64,000 nt of DNA from assembly GCF_008698235.1 (NCBI RefSeq), contig NZ_PEBH01000002.1, positions 186,001 through 250,000 of the forward strand. The letters are read 5' to 3'. The notes beneath the pieces were generated by a model. That model searched no databases and had not been told where the DNA came from. It saw nothing but the letters and a program-made list of their open reading frames with translations. Positions 9,548 through 18,106 of this stretch are shown piece by piece. This DNA is from Bifidobacterium rousetti (lineage in GTDB: Bacteria; Actinomycetota; Actinomycetes; Actinomycetales; Bifidobacteriaceae). The position numbers and the translations under genes were made by a program. Positions within the stretch are counted from its first letter, which is position 1; every line of letters begins with the position of its first letter.

Positions 9548-12500
9548 CTATTTCCGCATCCGGGGTGTCCATGCCAGGTCGTTGAGGAGGTCGCTCACCC
9601 AGTCCATGACCTGTTCGCCGGGCATGGGCTTGCCGCCGAGGGAGCCGGCGAACGGGGTCGGGACGATCATCTGGTGGGTGACCGGACGGTACTGGAACCC
9701 CTTGTAGATGCGCGACATGCGCATCAGGATTGACTCGGGCGGATCGACGCGGCCGATGCGCAGACGGTTCGACTGCGCGAGGATCTCCGAGATGCCGAGC
9801 TTGCGCGCCTTGAACTTGAGCCGCGCCACGCCGAAGAGCATCTCGAACTCCTCCGGCAGCGGTCCGTAACGGTCCGTGAGCTCCTCGGCGAGTTCCTTGA
9901 GATCCTGCTCGTCGCGGGCGGCGGCGAGCTTGCGGTACGCCTCGAGACGCAGCTTGTCCGAGTCGATGTACCCGACCGGGATCGACGCCTCGATGGGCAG
10001 GTCGATCGACACGTTGACCGGTTCGACCGCCTTGTCGGGCTCCTTGTACGCCTCGACCGCCTCGGAGACCATGCGCACATACAGGTCGAATCCGACGCCC
10101 TCGATGTGGCCGGACTGCTGGTCGCCGAGCAGGTTGCCGGTGCCGCGCAGCTCCAGATCCTTCATCGCCACGTCGAAGCCGGAGCCGAGCGCCGTGTTCT
10201 GCGCGATCGTGGCCAGACGGTCGTGCGACTGCTGGGTGAGCGTCTTGGTCGGATCGTACAGGAAATACGCGTACGCGCGCTCGCGGCCACGGCCGACGCG
10301 GCCTCGCAGCTGGTGCAGCTGGGAGAGGCCGAAGCGGTCCGCGTGGTCGACGATCAGCGTGTTCGCGTTGGAGATGTCAAGCCCGGTCTCGATGATCGTC
10401 GTGCACACGAGCACGTCGATGTCGCGGTGCCAGAAGTCGCGGATCACCTGGTCGAGCTGCTTCTCCCCCATCTTGCCGTGCGCGACGGCGACCCTCGCCT
10501 CGGGCACGAGCCCGTGGATCCTGTCGGCGACGTGCGCGATGTCCTCGACGCGGTTGTGCACGTAGAACACCTGTCCGCCGCGCAGCAGCTCGCGCCGGAT
10601 CGCGGCCGTCACCTGCGCGTCCTCGTACGCGCCCACATAGGTGAGCACGGGCAGACGGTCCTCCGGCGGGGTGGCGAGCGTCGACATCTCGCGGATGCCG
10701 GTGACGGCCATCTCGAGCGTGCGCGGGATCGGCGTCGCGGAGAGCGAGAGCACGTCCACGTTGGTGCGCAAGGCCTTGAGCGTCTCCTTGTGCTCGACGC
10801 CGAACCGCTGCTCCTCATCGATGATGACGAGTCCCAGATCCTTGAACTTGATCTTCGGGTTCAGCAGCTTGTGCGTGCCGATGACCACGTCGACGCCGCC
10901 CGAGGCGAGCCCGTCGATCGTCTCCTGGATCTCCTTGGGCTTCTGGAAGCGGCTCATCGCCTTGACGGTGACGGGGAAGCCCTCGTAGCGTTCGGTGAAC
11001 GTCTCGTAATGCTGCTGGACGAGCAGCGTGGTGGGCACGAGCACGGCCACCTGCTTGCCGTCCTGGATGGCCTTGAACGCGGCGCGCACCGCGATCTCGG
11101 TCTTGCCGAAGCCGACGTCGCCGCAGATCAGGCGGTCCATCGGGCGCGGCTTCTCCATGTCGGCCTTGACCTCGTCGATGGTGGTCAGCTGGTCCGGCGT
11201 CTCCTGGTACGGGAACGCGTCCTCCAGCTCCTTCTGCCACGGCGTGTCCGGGCTGAACGCGAATCCGGGCGTGCGCTGGCGGGCCGAATACAGCTTGACC
11301 AGGTCGTCGGCGATCTCCTGGACGTGCTTGCGCGCCTTCGCCTTGGTGGCGGCCCAGTCGGAGCCGCCCAGCTTGTTGAGCTTCGGGGTTTCGGCGCCGA
11401 TGTACTTGCTGACCTGATCGAGCTGGTCGGTGGGGATGAACAGCTTGTCCGGCGGGGCGCCGCGTTTGCTCGGCGCGTATTCGATGACGAGGTACTCGCG
11501 CGTCGTCCGGTTCGCGCCGGTGCCGATCGTGCGCTGGCGCATCTCGATGAACCGGCCGATGCCGTGCTGCTCGTGCACGACGTAGTCGCCGGTCTTGAGC
11601 TCCATCAGGTCGATGGCCTTGCGGCGGCGCTTCGGCGTCTTCGCGACGCCTACGGCGGACGTGCGGCCGGTCAGGTCGCGTTCGGTGAGCAGCGCGACGC
11701 CCGCGGACCGGTCGACGAAGCCGTCGAGCGCCTGCGAGCGGATCGTCTCGAAGCGGGTGATGCCGGTCTCGTTGACGGCGCGCTTGAGGCGCGCGAGCGT
11801 GCCCTTCGCGCCGGCGGTGATGACGACCTCGAGACCCTCGTCGATCAGGCCCTCGATGCCGGCCGCGGCCTTCGACTCGTCGCCGCGGTATTCGGCCGGG
11901 TTCTTCGCGTCGATCTGCACATGCCCGGGACGCGTGTCGTCGACGGTGAAGCTGGTCAGGTCGATGACGTCGTGACCCGCACAGGCGAGCCCGCGCACGG
12001 TGCCCTCGAAGTCGAGGAAGCTCGCCTGATCGAAGCTGATCGGGGCGCCCGCGCCGTGGCCGGACGCGGCGACGTGCCAGCTGGCGGCGAGGAACTCGTT
12101 CGCGGTCTTCGTCAGGTCGTCGGCGGCGCGACGCAGCTTCTCCGGATCGGACAGGAGGATGACGGCATGCCCGTCGATCATCGTGGAGACCGGCTCCATG
12201 TCGTCGATCAGCGCGGGCATCAGCGATTCCATGCCCTCGACCGGAATCGCGTTGGCGATCGACTCGAGCATGTCTCCGGCGTTCGGGATCGAGCCGATCA
12301 GCGACTTGGCGCGGGCGCGCACCTTGTCGGTCAACTGCAGCTCGCGGCAGGGCGTCGCCCAGATGGTCTTGAGCCCCTCGCCGTACGTGCGCTGGTCGGA
12401 GGCGTGGAACTCCCTGATCTGGTCGATCTCGTCGCCGAAGAACTCGATGCGCACCGGATGCGGGGCGGTCGGCGGGAACACGTCGAGGATGCCGCCGCGC

Positions 12501-13138
12501 ACCGCGAACTCGCCGCGGTCCATGACGAGGTCGACGCGCGTGTACGCGTTCTCGATGAGGCGTTTCGCCGCATCGTCGAGCGGCAGGTCCTGCCCCCGCG
12601 TGAAGACGAGCGGCTCGACGTCGGCGAGTCCCGAGACGACCGGCTGGATGAGCGAGCGCACCGGCATGACGAGGATGCGGATGGGGCCGAACATCGGGTT
12701 CGCGTCGCTCGGATGCCTCAGCCTGCGGAAGACGGCCATACGGCTCGCGACGGTGTCGGCGCGCGGGCTGAGCCGCTCGTGCGGCAGCGTCTCCCACGCC
12801 TCGAGCTGGGCGATGTCGTTCGGATCGCCGTCGTACCAGGAGCGCAGGGAGCCGACCATATCCTCGGCCTCGCGGCCGGAGGCGACGACGAGGACGACCG
12901 GACGGGGGCCAGTGCCGGCGTTCCCGCCGACGGTGCCGCGCGCGATGGCGGCGGCGATCGCCGGACGGACGCCTTCGGGCGCGCCGACGACGATCGACCC
13001 GTCGACGTCGTCGGTCTCGTCGATGCCGCCGGAGACGACCTTGCCGAAGACGGGGTCGCGGGTGAGAGATTCGAGGACGCCGGCGAGCGAGCCGTTGACG
13101 AGGGTCGACTCGGGGGCGGCGCCGGACTCAGCGGCCAT
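9548..13138 (-). CDS. mfd: Transcription-repair coupling factor Mfd
   Basis: This 1196-residue DNA translocase removes stalled RNA polymerase and recruits UvrA. From N to C it has a UvrB-homology region (about 1-400), the RNA-polymerase-interacting CarD-like domain (about 510-610, GDYVVHEQHGIGRF), and the RecG-like motor with Walker A GDVGFGKTE near 671 and DEEQRFG near 774. The motor also has SATPIPRTLEMA, a conserved translocation region (ILRGRVGRG-type), and a C-terminal TRCF domain (about 1040-1160). The ATG at 13138 overlaps the end of pth by 11 nt, so translation is probably coupled. Longer open frames upstream lie inside pth. Confidence 0.97.
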   Translation of the reverse strand: MAAESGAAPESTLVNGSLAGVLESLTRDPVFGKVVSGGIDETDDVDGSIVVGAPEGVRPAIAAAIARGTVGGNAGTGPRPVVLVVASGREAEDMVGSLRSWYDGDPNDIAQLEAWETLPHERLSPRADTVASRMAVFRRLRHPSDANPMFGPIRILVMPVRSLIQPVVSGLADVEPLVFTRGQDLPLDDAAKRLIENAYTRVDLVMDRGEFAVRGGILDVFPPTAPHPVRIEFFGDEIDQIREFHASDQRTYGEGLKTIWATPCRELQLTDKVRARAKSLIGSIPNAGDMLESIANAIPVEGMESLMPALIDDMEPVSTMIDGHAVILLSDPEKLRRAADDLTKTANEFLAASWHVAASGHGAGAPISFDQASFLDFEGTVRGLACAGHDVIDLTSFTVDDTRPGHVQIDAKNPAEYRGDESKAAAGIEGLIDEGLEVVITAGAKGTLARLKRAVNETGITRFETIRSQALDGFVDRSAGVALLTERDLTGRTSAVGVAKTPKRRRKAIDLMELKTGDYVVHEQHGIGRFIEMRQRTIGTGANRTTREYLVIEYAPSKRGAPPDKLFIPTDQLDQVSKYIGAETPKLNKLGGSDWAATKAKARKHVQEIADDLVKLYSARQRTPGFAFSPDTPWQKELEDAFPYQETPDQLTTIDEVKADMEKPRPMDRLICGDVGFGKTEIAVRAAFKAIQDGKQVAVLVPTTLLVQQHYETFTERYEGFPVTVKAMSRFQKPKEIQETIDGLASGGVDVVIGTHKLLNPKIKFKDLGLVIIDEEQRFGVEHKETLKALRTNVDVLSLSATPIPRTLEMAVTGIREMSTLATPPEDRLPVLTYVGAYEDAQVTAAIRRELLRGGQVFYVHNRVEDIAHVADRIHGLVPEARVAVAHGKMGEKQLDQVIRDFWHRDIDVLVCTTIIETGLDISNANTLIVDHADRFGLSQLHQLRGRVGRGRERAYAYFLYDPTKTLTQQSHDRLATIAQNTALGSGFDVAMKDLELRGTGNLLGDQQSGHIEGVGFDLYVRMVSEAVEAYKEPDKAVEPVNVSIDLPIEASIPVGYIDSDKLRLEAYRKLAAARDEQDLKELAEELTDRYGPLPEEFEMLFGVARLKFKARKLGISEILAQSNRLRIGRVDPPESILMRMSRIYKGFQYRPVTHQMIVPTPFAGSLGGKPMPGEQVMDWVSDLLNDLAWTPRMRK

Positions 13139-13727
13139 TGAACTTCTCCTGGGTCTTGGCGAGTCCGTGGAAGATGATCTCCTCGGCGGCGTCGGCGCCG
13201 TCGGCGAGGAATTCGGGCAGCTGCTTGCGCTGGTCGGGGCCGAAGCCGCCGAGCACCCAGTTGACGGTGTTGTCGTGCGCGTTGGCGCCGCGCCTGGCGT
13301 GGCCGACGCCCATGCGCACGCGCGCGTACTTCGGCGTGCCAAGTGATCGGTCGATGGACTTGATGCCGTTGTGGCCGCCCGCGGAGCCGCCCGCCTTGAC
13401 CTTGATGCGACCGAACTCCAGATCCATGTCGTCGTGGATGACGACGATGTGGTCGGGTTCGATCTGGTAGTAGGCGGCGATCGAGGAGACGGCGTTGCCG
13501 GACTCGTTCATGTAGGTCAGCGGCTTGGCGAGGAAGAACTTGACGCTGCGCCCGTCGAGGTTCATGACGGAGCGGCCGAGCATCGCCAGCCCCTTGTGGT
13601 CGGCGAAGTTGACCGACCAGCGTTCGGCCAGCACGTCCGCGGTCATGAAGCCCATGTTGTGGCGCGTGCCCTCATACTTCTTGCCGGGGTTGCCCAGTCC
13701 CGCGATCAGCCAGAAATCCGATGCCAT
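13128..13727 (-). CDS. pth: Peptidyl-tRNA hydrolase
   Basis: This 199-residue enzyme releases tRNA from prematurely dropped peptidyl-tRNA. It begins MASDFWLIAGLGNPGKKYEGT with the catalytic His in TRHNMGF (about residue 23), FFLAKPLTYMNESG, the catalytic Asp region VIHDDMDL and GGHNGIKS. The ATG at 13727 has AAGGAG 5-6 nt upstream. Pth normally sits beside mfd in actinobacteria, and here its 3' end overlaps mfd. A dispersed structured repeat lies immediately upstream. Confidence 0.97.
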   Translation of the reverse strand: MASDFWLIAGLGNPGKKYEGTRHNMGFMTADVLAERWSVNFADHKGLAMLGRSVMNLDGRSVKFFLAKPLTYMNESGNAVSSIAAYYQIEPDHIVVIHDDMDLEFGRIKVKAGGSAGGHNGIKSIDRSLGTPKYARVRMGVGHARRGANAHDNTVNWVLGGFGPDQRKQLPEFLADGADAAEEIIFHGLAKTQEKFNGR

Positions 13728-13787
13728 GTCACTCCTTATGTTCCTTGAAAACCTTAAGGATTGTACCCATAGCGTCGGAAACCCTTG

Positions 13788-13945
13788 CAGCGAATCGTTC
13801 TCGATAGGAAAAGTGTGAGCCAAACGCACGTTTCCGAACAACCGCACACCGTCCGGAACCTTGGCACGAAGCCGATTCCGGGCGATTCATGTGCGATTGA
13901 CGCACCGTCAACCCTCACACATCCGTTATCGAGAACGATTCGCTG
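13788..13945. repeat. ~160-nt structured intergenic repeat, copy A
   Basis: Terminal inverted repeats CAGCGAATCGTTCTCGATA and its complement (19 bp, perfect) enclose an inner pair GTGTGAG (13813-13819) / CTCACAC (13914-13920). The element is closely related to 28668-28830. It fills the space between pth and the acetyltransferase gene (both minus), ending at the latter's stop codon. It contains no convincing gene; it may carry the pth promoter. Confidence 0.85.
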
Positions 13946-14494
13946 TTAGAGATCGAGGTACCAATACGACATATCGTGCATCACACCTCTCGCGTCGCTC
14001 GCCGCGGCGGGCAGCGCGCCGAACCGGGTGAAGCCGAACCGTCGCATCAGGGCGATCGATCCGGCGTTGTCGGCGAAGATGACGCCGATCGCCTTGCGCA
14101 TGCCGCGGTCCCGGGCCTCATCAAGCAGATTGCCCAAGAGGAACGTGCCCACTCCCCTGCCGCGCCACGCGGGGTCGATGTAATAGGCGAGGTCGGTGAC
14201 GCCGTCGTACCCGGCGCGGTCGTAGAACACCGACAGCGCCCCGAAGGCGACGACGCCCCCATCCGCCGCCTCCACGGCGAACACGCCGTAGGGCGGCCGA
14301 TGCGACTCGACCCATCGACGGCGCTGCTCCAAAGTGCGGGGCGTCAGGTCGGCGGTGGCGCCACCCTCGACGACCGAGGCGTTGTAGATGTCAGTGATGG
14401 CCGCGAGGTCCTCAGGCGTCGCGCCCCGGAAACGATACGGTGATGCGGGGCTCAGTGACGACGATGACATGGATGACATGGATGACATGAACAT
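13946..14494 (-). CDS. GNAT family N-acetyltransferase (phosphinothricin-type)
   Basis: This 182-residue protein shows the arrangement of phosphinothricin acetyltransferase-like GNATs: FRGATPEDLAAITDIYNASV near the N-terminus, RWVESHRPPYGVFAVE, LAYYIDPAWRGRGVGTFLL (acetyl-CoA binding), and SIALMRRFGFTRFG. The native substrate is unknown; members acetylate amino acid or antibiotic amines. The first ~14 residues are a Met/Ser repeat encoded by a 9-bp tract, so the real start may be one of several ATGs between 14464 and 14494. Confidence 0.85.
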   Translation of the reverse strand: MFMSSMSSMSSSSLSPASPYRFRGATPEDLAAITDIYNASVVEGGATADLTPRTLEQRRRWVESHRPPYGVFAVEAADGGVVAFGALSVFYDRAGYDGVTDLAYYIDPAWRGRGVGTFLLGNLLDEARDRGMRKAIGVIFADNAGSIALMRRFGFTRFGALPAAASDARGVMHDMSYWYLDL

Positions 14495-14541
14495 GCCCCG
14501 AGCCTATCAGCGGCGCAACAATTTCCGGAGGAAAAGGTCGG

Positions 14542-14592
14542 TTTCCCGAAATTGTCGCGCTGAGCCACCGTCAGCGCGACAATTTCGGGAAA
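14542..14592. terminator. Perfect 22-bp hairpin after the UPF0182 gene
   Basis: Positions 14542-14563 (TTTCCCGAAATTGTCGCGCT plus GA) are exactly complementary to 14571-14592, with a 7-nt loop. It lies 9 nt beyond the stop of the UPF0182 gene and before the acetyltransferase gene on the same strand. There is no strong T-run after it. The size and perfection make it a likely transcription stop or RNA-stability element. A third, related arm is at 14513-14528. Confidence 0.6.
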
Positions 14593-14600
14593 TCACCGGA

Positions 14601-17600
14601 TCACCGGTCCAGTTCGATGGCCTTGTTGAGGGCCTCCTCGAGGCGCTTCTGGGCTTCGCCGTAGGCGGCCCAGTCGCCGTCCTTCATCGCGGCCTGCGAG
14701 TCCTTCATCGCCTGCGAGGCGTCGGTCAGGGCCTGCTGCAGCTCGGGGCTGCGGTCGGACGAGGAGCCGGAACCGGTGTCGGTCTTGCCTTCGGTCTGGC
14801 CAGACTGGTCGGACTGAGACTTATCGGACTGGCCGGACGAACCGGACGAGCCCTTGCCGCCCGACGTATCGGAGCCGCCGGTGTTCTCCGCGTCGCCCGC
14901 GGAGGCGCCGGAATCGCCGCCGAACACCTGGTCGAGCGCGCCGTCCAGCGTGTCGTCGAAGCCGACCTGATCGCCGAACGCGACGAGCACCTTCTTGAGC
15001 AGCGGGAACGACGTGGCGCCCGACGACTTGACGTACACCGGCTGCACGTAGACGAGGCCGCCGCCGAGCGGCAGGGTGAGCAGGTTGCCGCGCACCACGT
15101 CGGTCGAACCGGACTGCAGCAGGTTCAGCTCCTTGGACACGTCGGCGTCCGCGTTGAAGTTGTTCTGCGCCTGTCCGGGGCCGGGCACGTTGGAGTCCTT
15201 CGGCAGCTCCTGCAATCGCAGCGTGCCGTAGTTCGGCCCGATCTCGCCCTTCGTGTTCCCGGCGTCGGAGTCGACGGAGAGGAATCCGGTGAGGATCTCG
15301 CGCGTGGACGTGCCGGCGGGGATGTACGAGGAGGTCAGCGAGAACACCGGCTCCTTGGTGCCGCCGGTCTGCAGCGTCAGGTAGTAGGGCGGCTGGAGGA
15401 TGTCCTGGTTCTGCTGGGACTGCGGTTCGGTCGGGTCGACCGGCGTCTGCCAGAAATCCTCGCCGGAGTAGTACTGGCTGGCGGAGGTCACATGGTACTT
15501 GGAGAGCAGCTCGCGCTGGACCTTGAACAGGTTCTCCGGGTAGCGCATGTGGCTCATCAGGTCGCCGGAGATCTCGCTCAGCTGGTGGTACTGGCCGGGG
15601 AAGACCTTCTCCCACGCCTTGATGACCGGGTCGTTCTGATCCCACACATACAGGTCCACCGAGCCGTCGTAGGCGTCGACGGTGGCCTTGACCGAGTTGC
15701 GGATGTAGTTGGCCTGCTGCGTGCCGAGGCCAGTGACCGTGTTCGAGGAGACCGTGGTGGAGTCCTGCGTGGCCGAGCCGAGGTCGGTCATCTGCGAGTA
15801 CGGGTAGGCGTCGGAGGTGGTGTAGCCGTCGACGATCCACTTGACGCGCCCGTCGACCACCGCCGGGTAGACGCGGCCGTCGAGCGTCAGGTACGGGGCG
15901 ACCTTGGCGACGCGCTCGCGCGGGGAGCGGTCGTAGAGGATCTGCGATTCACTCGTCACGCGGTCGGAAAACAGGATCTGGTCGGAGCCGAAGCGGATCG
16001 CGTACAGCAGTCGCGAGAACAGGTTGCCGACCGACGGGCCGCCGTCGCCGGAGAACGTGTTGGTGGCGCCCTTCGAACCGGTCGGGTAGTCGAACTCCCA
16101 CGCGGCGGTGCCCTCCGGGGCGCCGACGATCGAGTATTCGCTCATGTTCGGCGAGAAGTAGATGCGCGGCTCGTACTTCTCCGATTCGGTGAGCTTGCCC
16201 TGGGTCGGGATGCCCGATTCGAAGAACTGCGGCTGGCCGTCGGCGGTCACCTTGTTGCCGTATGCGGCGACGACGCCGTAGCCGTGCGTGTACACGGTGT
16301 GGTCGTTGACCCAGTTGCGGTTGTCGTTGCCGGCGAGGTCGAGCTCGCGCGCGGCGATGACCGTGTCCTGGCTCTTGCCGTCGATCTCGTACTTGTCGAC
16401 GGCGAGCGTGTCGGCGAAGGTGTAGTACTGCTTGGACTGCTGGAGCTGCTTGAACGTCGGGGAGACGACCTGCGGGTCGAGCAGTCGGATCTGCGCGGTG
16501 GTCTCGCCCTCCGAGCTCAGCGCACCCGACTCGCCCTTCGTGGTGGCCTTGTAGTTCTCGGTCTTGAGCTTGTCGAGGCCGTAGGCGGCGCGCGTGGCGT
16601 CGATGTTGCGCTGGATGTAGGTCGATTCCATCTCCTGCGCGTTCGGGTTGACGCGGAAGCGCTGGAGCAGGGTCGGCCAGACGACGGTGAGCGCCAGGGA
16701 GACGACGAGCACGACCGCGATGGCGACGACCGGGGTGCGCCACGCCTTGAGGGCAGCGGAGGCGCGCACGCCGATCGGCGCGCTGCCCTCGAGCGCATGC
16801 GAGCGCATCAGCCACACGCCGAGGACGACGCCGAGGATCGCGACGAGCGCGGCCATCACGAAGGTGACCGGGATCGTGGCGTGCACGGTGGTGTAGGTGG
16901 CGCCGGTGATGCGGCTGCCCTGCTGGGTGAGGCTGGAGAACACGCCGAGGACCATCTGCGCGGCGAAGCCGAACATGTTAAGCATGAGCCAGATCGCGAT
17001 CTGGCGGCGGGCACGCTTGGTGATGGCGAACAGACCGCGGCCCTTGACAGGCATGGTCAGGCGGATGCCGCCGATCATCACATGGGTGACGACGGAGAAG
17101 ACGATGCCGATGAGCAGCAGCATCGACACAGCGGACATCACCAGCCTGAGCCCCGGCAGGACGAAGACGTAGAAGCCGTTGTCGAGGCCGAACTGGGGGT
17201 CCTTCACGCCGAAGGACTGCGCGTTGAACATGAGCAGCACATCGGCCCAGTTCGCGTTGAACTGCGAGCCGAACACGACGCCGACGATCGCGGAGACGAC
17301 GACGGCCACGCGGCGGGCGGTCTTCGAGCTGACCGACTGGCCGACCTCGACGACATCGCCGTCGACGCGCACGGTGGAGCCGTCGGAGGCGTCGGGGCGG
17401 GCGCGGATCGCGAGCCACGCGGACACGAAGCCGACGAGGGCCATCACGAGGGCGTAGGCCGCCCACAGGCCGATCTTGGTGCCCAGTTCGACCCACACGA
17501 CCGACTGGAAGCCGAGCTGGCCGTACCACATGAGGTCGGTGATGAAGCGCGACAGGCCGAAGAACAGGCCGACGAGCACGACGAGCACGAGCACGACGCC

Positions 17601-17894
17601 GATGAGGATCTTCGATCCGCGGCTTGAACCGGCCCCGCCCGGACGGTTCGGACGGTTCGGTCGGCGTGTGATGCGCGGCGCTGCCGGGCCGCGGGGCGGT
17701 CGGGTGCCGGAACCGGAGCCGGCGTTCGGACGGCTGTCGTCGCCGTCCGTCTCCACGTTGATGATGATGGGGTCGTCGCCCGAGTCGCGACCGTCGCCGT
17801 CGCGGCCGCGCCCCCCGCGCGGCGCGCGGGAGCCCTGCGGGTTGCGCGGGTCGAAGTCGGGGTCGAACATGCCGAGGAAATCTGAGAAAGACAT
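14601..17894 (-). CDS. UPF0182 family large membrane protein
   Basis: This 1097-residue protein begins MSFSDFLGMFDPDFDPRN. It has a Gly/Arg/Asp-rich cytoplasmic start (about 1-85) with PNRPNRPG repeats, then about seven transmembrane helices within residues ~95-410. A large extracytoplasmic domain follows (about 430-970), containing the conserved YIQRNIDATRAAYGLD, IPTQGKLTESEKYEPRIYFS and ILYDRSPRERVAKVAPYLTLD segments. A Ser/Gly/Asp/Lys-rich linker and a short helical tail end it. UPF0182 proteins are widespread in actinobacteria and have no settled function. The length and segment order are normal. Confidence 0.9.
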   Translation of the reverse strand: MSFSDFLGMFDPDFDPRNPQGSRAPRGGRGRDGDGRDSGDDPIIINVETDGDDSRPNAGSGSGTRPPRGPAAPRITRRPNRPNRPGGAGSSRGSKILIGVVLVLVVLVGLFFGLSRFITDLMWYGQLGFQSVVWVELGTKIGLWAAYALVMALVGFVSAWLAIRARPDASDGSTVRVDGDVVEVGQSVSSKTARRVAVVVSAIVGVVFGSQFNANWADVLLMFNAQSFGVKDPQFGLDNGFYVFVLPGLRLVMSAVSMLLLIGIVFSVVTHVMIGGIRLTMPVKGRGLFAITKRARRQIAIWLMLNMFGFAAQMVLGVFSSLTQQGSRITGATYTTVHATIPVTFVMAALVAILGVVLGVWLMRSHALEGSAPIGVRASAALKAWRTPVVAIAVVLVVSLALTVVWPTLLQRFRVNPNAQEMESTYIQRNIDATRAAYGLDKLKTENYKATTKGESGALSSEGETTAQIRLLDPQVVSPTFKQLQQSKQYYTFADTLAVDKYEIDGKSQDTVIAARELDLAGNDNRNWVNDHTVYTHGYGVVAAYGNKVTADGQPQFFESGIPTQGKLTESEKYEPRIYFSPNMSEYSIVGAPEGTAAWEFDYPTGSKGATNTFSGDGGPSVGNLFSRLLYAIRFGSDQILFSDRVTSESQILYDRSPRERVAKVAPYLTLDGRVYPAVVDGRVKWIVDGYTTSDAYPYSQMTDLGSATQDSTTVSSNTVTGLGTQQANYIRNSVKATVDAYDGSVDLYVWDQNDPVIKAWEKVFPGQYHQLSEISGDLMSHMRYPENLFKVQRELLSKYHVTSASQYYSGEDFWQTPVDPTEPQSQQNQDILQPPYYLTLQTGGTKEPVFSLTSSYIPAGTSTREILTGFLSVDSDAGNTKGEIGPNYGTLRLQELPKDSNVPGPGQAQNNFNADADVSKELNLLQSGSTDVVRGNLLTLPLGGGLVYVQPVYVKSSGATSFPLLKKVLVAFGDQVGFDDTLDGALDQVFGGDSGASAGDAENTGGSDTSGGKGSSGSSGQSDKSQSDQSGQTEGKTDTGSGSSSDRSPELQQALTDASQAMKDSQAAMKDGDWAAYGEAQKRLEEALNKAIELDR

Positions 17895-18043
17895 GAGACC
17901 AGCCTACAGAAAGGTAGGGAATGTCAATTCCGTGCGTTCGCCGGGGGCCAAGGTACGATAAGCTGTCTAATTTTTGGGACCGTTCCACCGAAACACCAGA
18001 GATACAGCGAGCAGAGGCCGGAGTATCGTCATTGGCACGAGCG

Positions 18044-18090
18044 GACGAGATGCGCAGACGAGATGCGCAGACGAGATGCGCAGACGAGAT
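18044..18090 (+). repeat. 13-bp tandem repeat before the GH3 gene
   Basis: GACGAGATGCGCA is repeated three times exactly (18044, 18057, 18070) with a partial fourth copy (18083-18090). The array lies in the 5' region 17-63 nt before the chosen start of the GH3 gene. The unit is not a multiple of three, so copy-number changes would alter the frame of any start codon lying upstream of it, and would alter promoter spacing otherwise. Confidence 0.8.
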
Positions 18091-18106
18091 GAACGGGGGC
18101 CGAAGC

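Noticed and set aside
10106..13141. A 1011-codon open frame on the plus strand across mfd
   Set aside because: It is the antisense shadow of a conserved 1196-residue gene in GC-rich DNA. The product is an Arg/Asp/Val-rich string with no known motif or ribosome-binding site.
14388..17627. A 1079-codon open frame opposite the UPF0182 gene
   Set aside because: Same GC-rich shadow effect. The amino acid mix (Arg, Val, Asp, Gly, His) is typical of antisense frames here.
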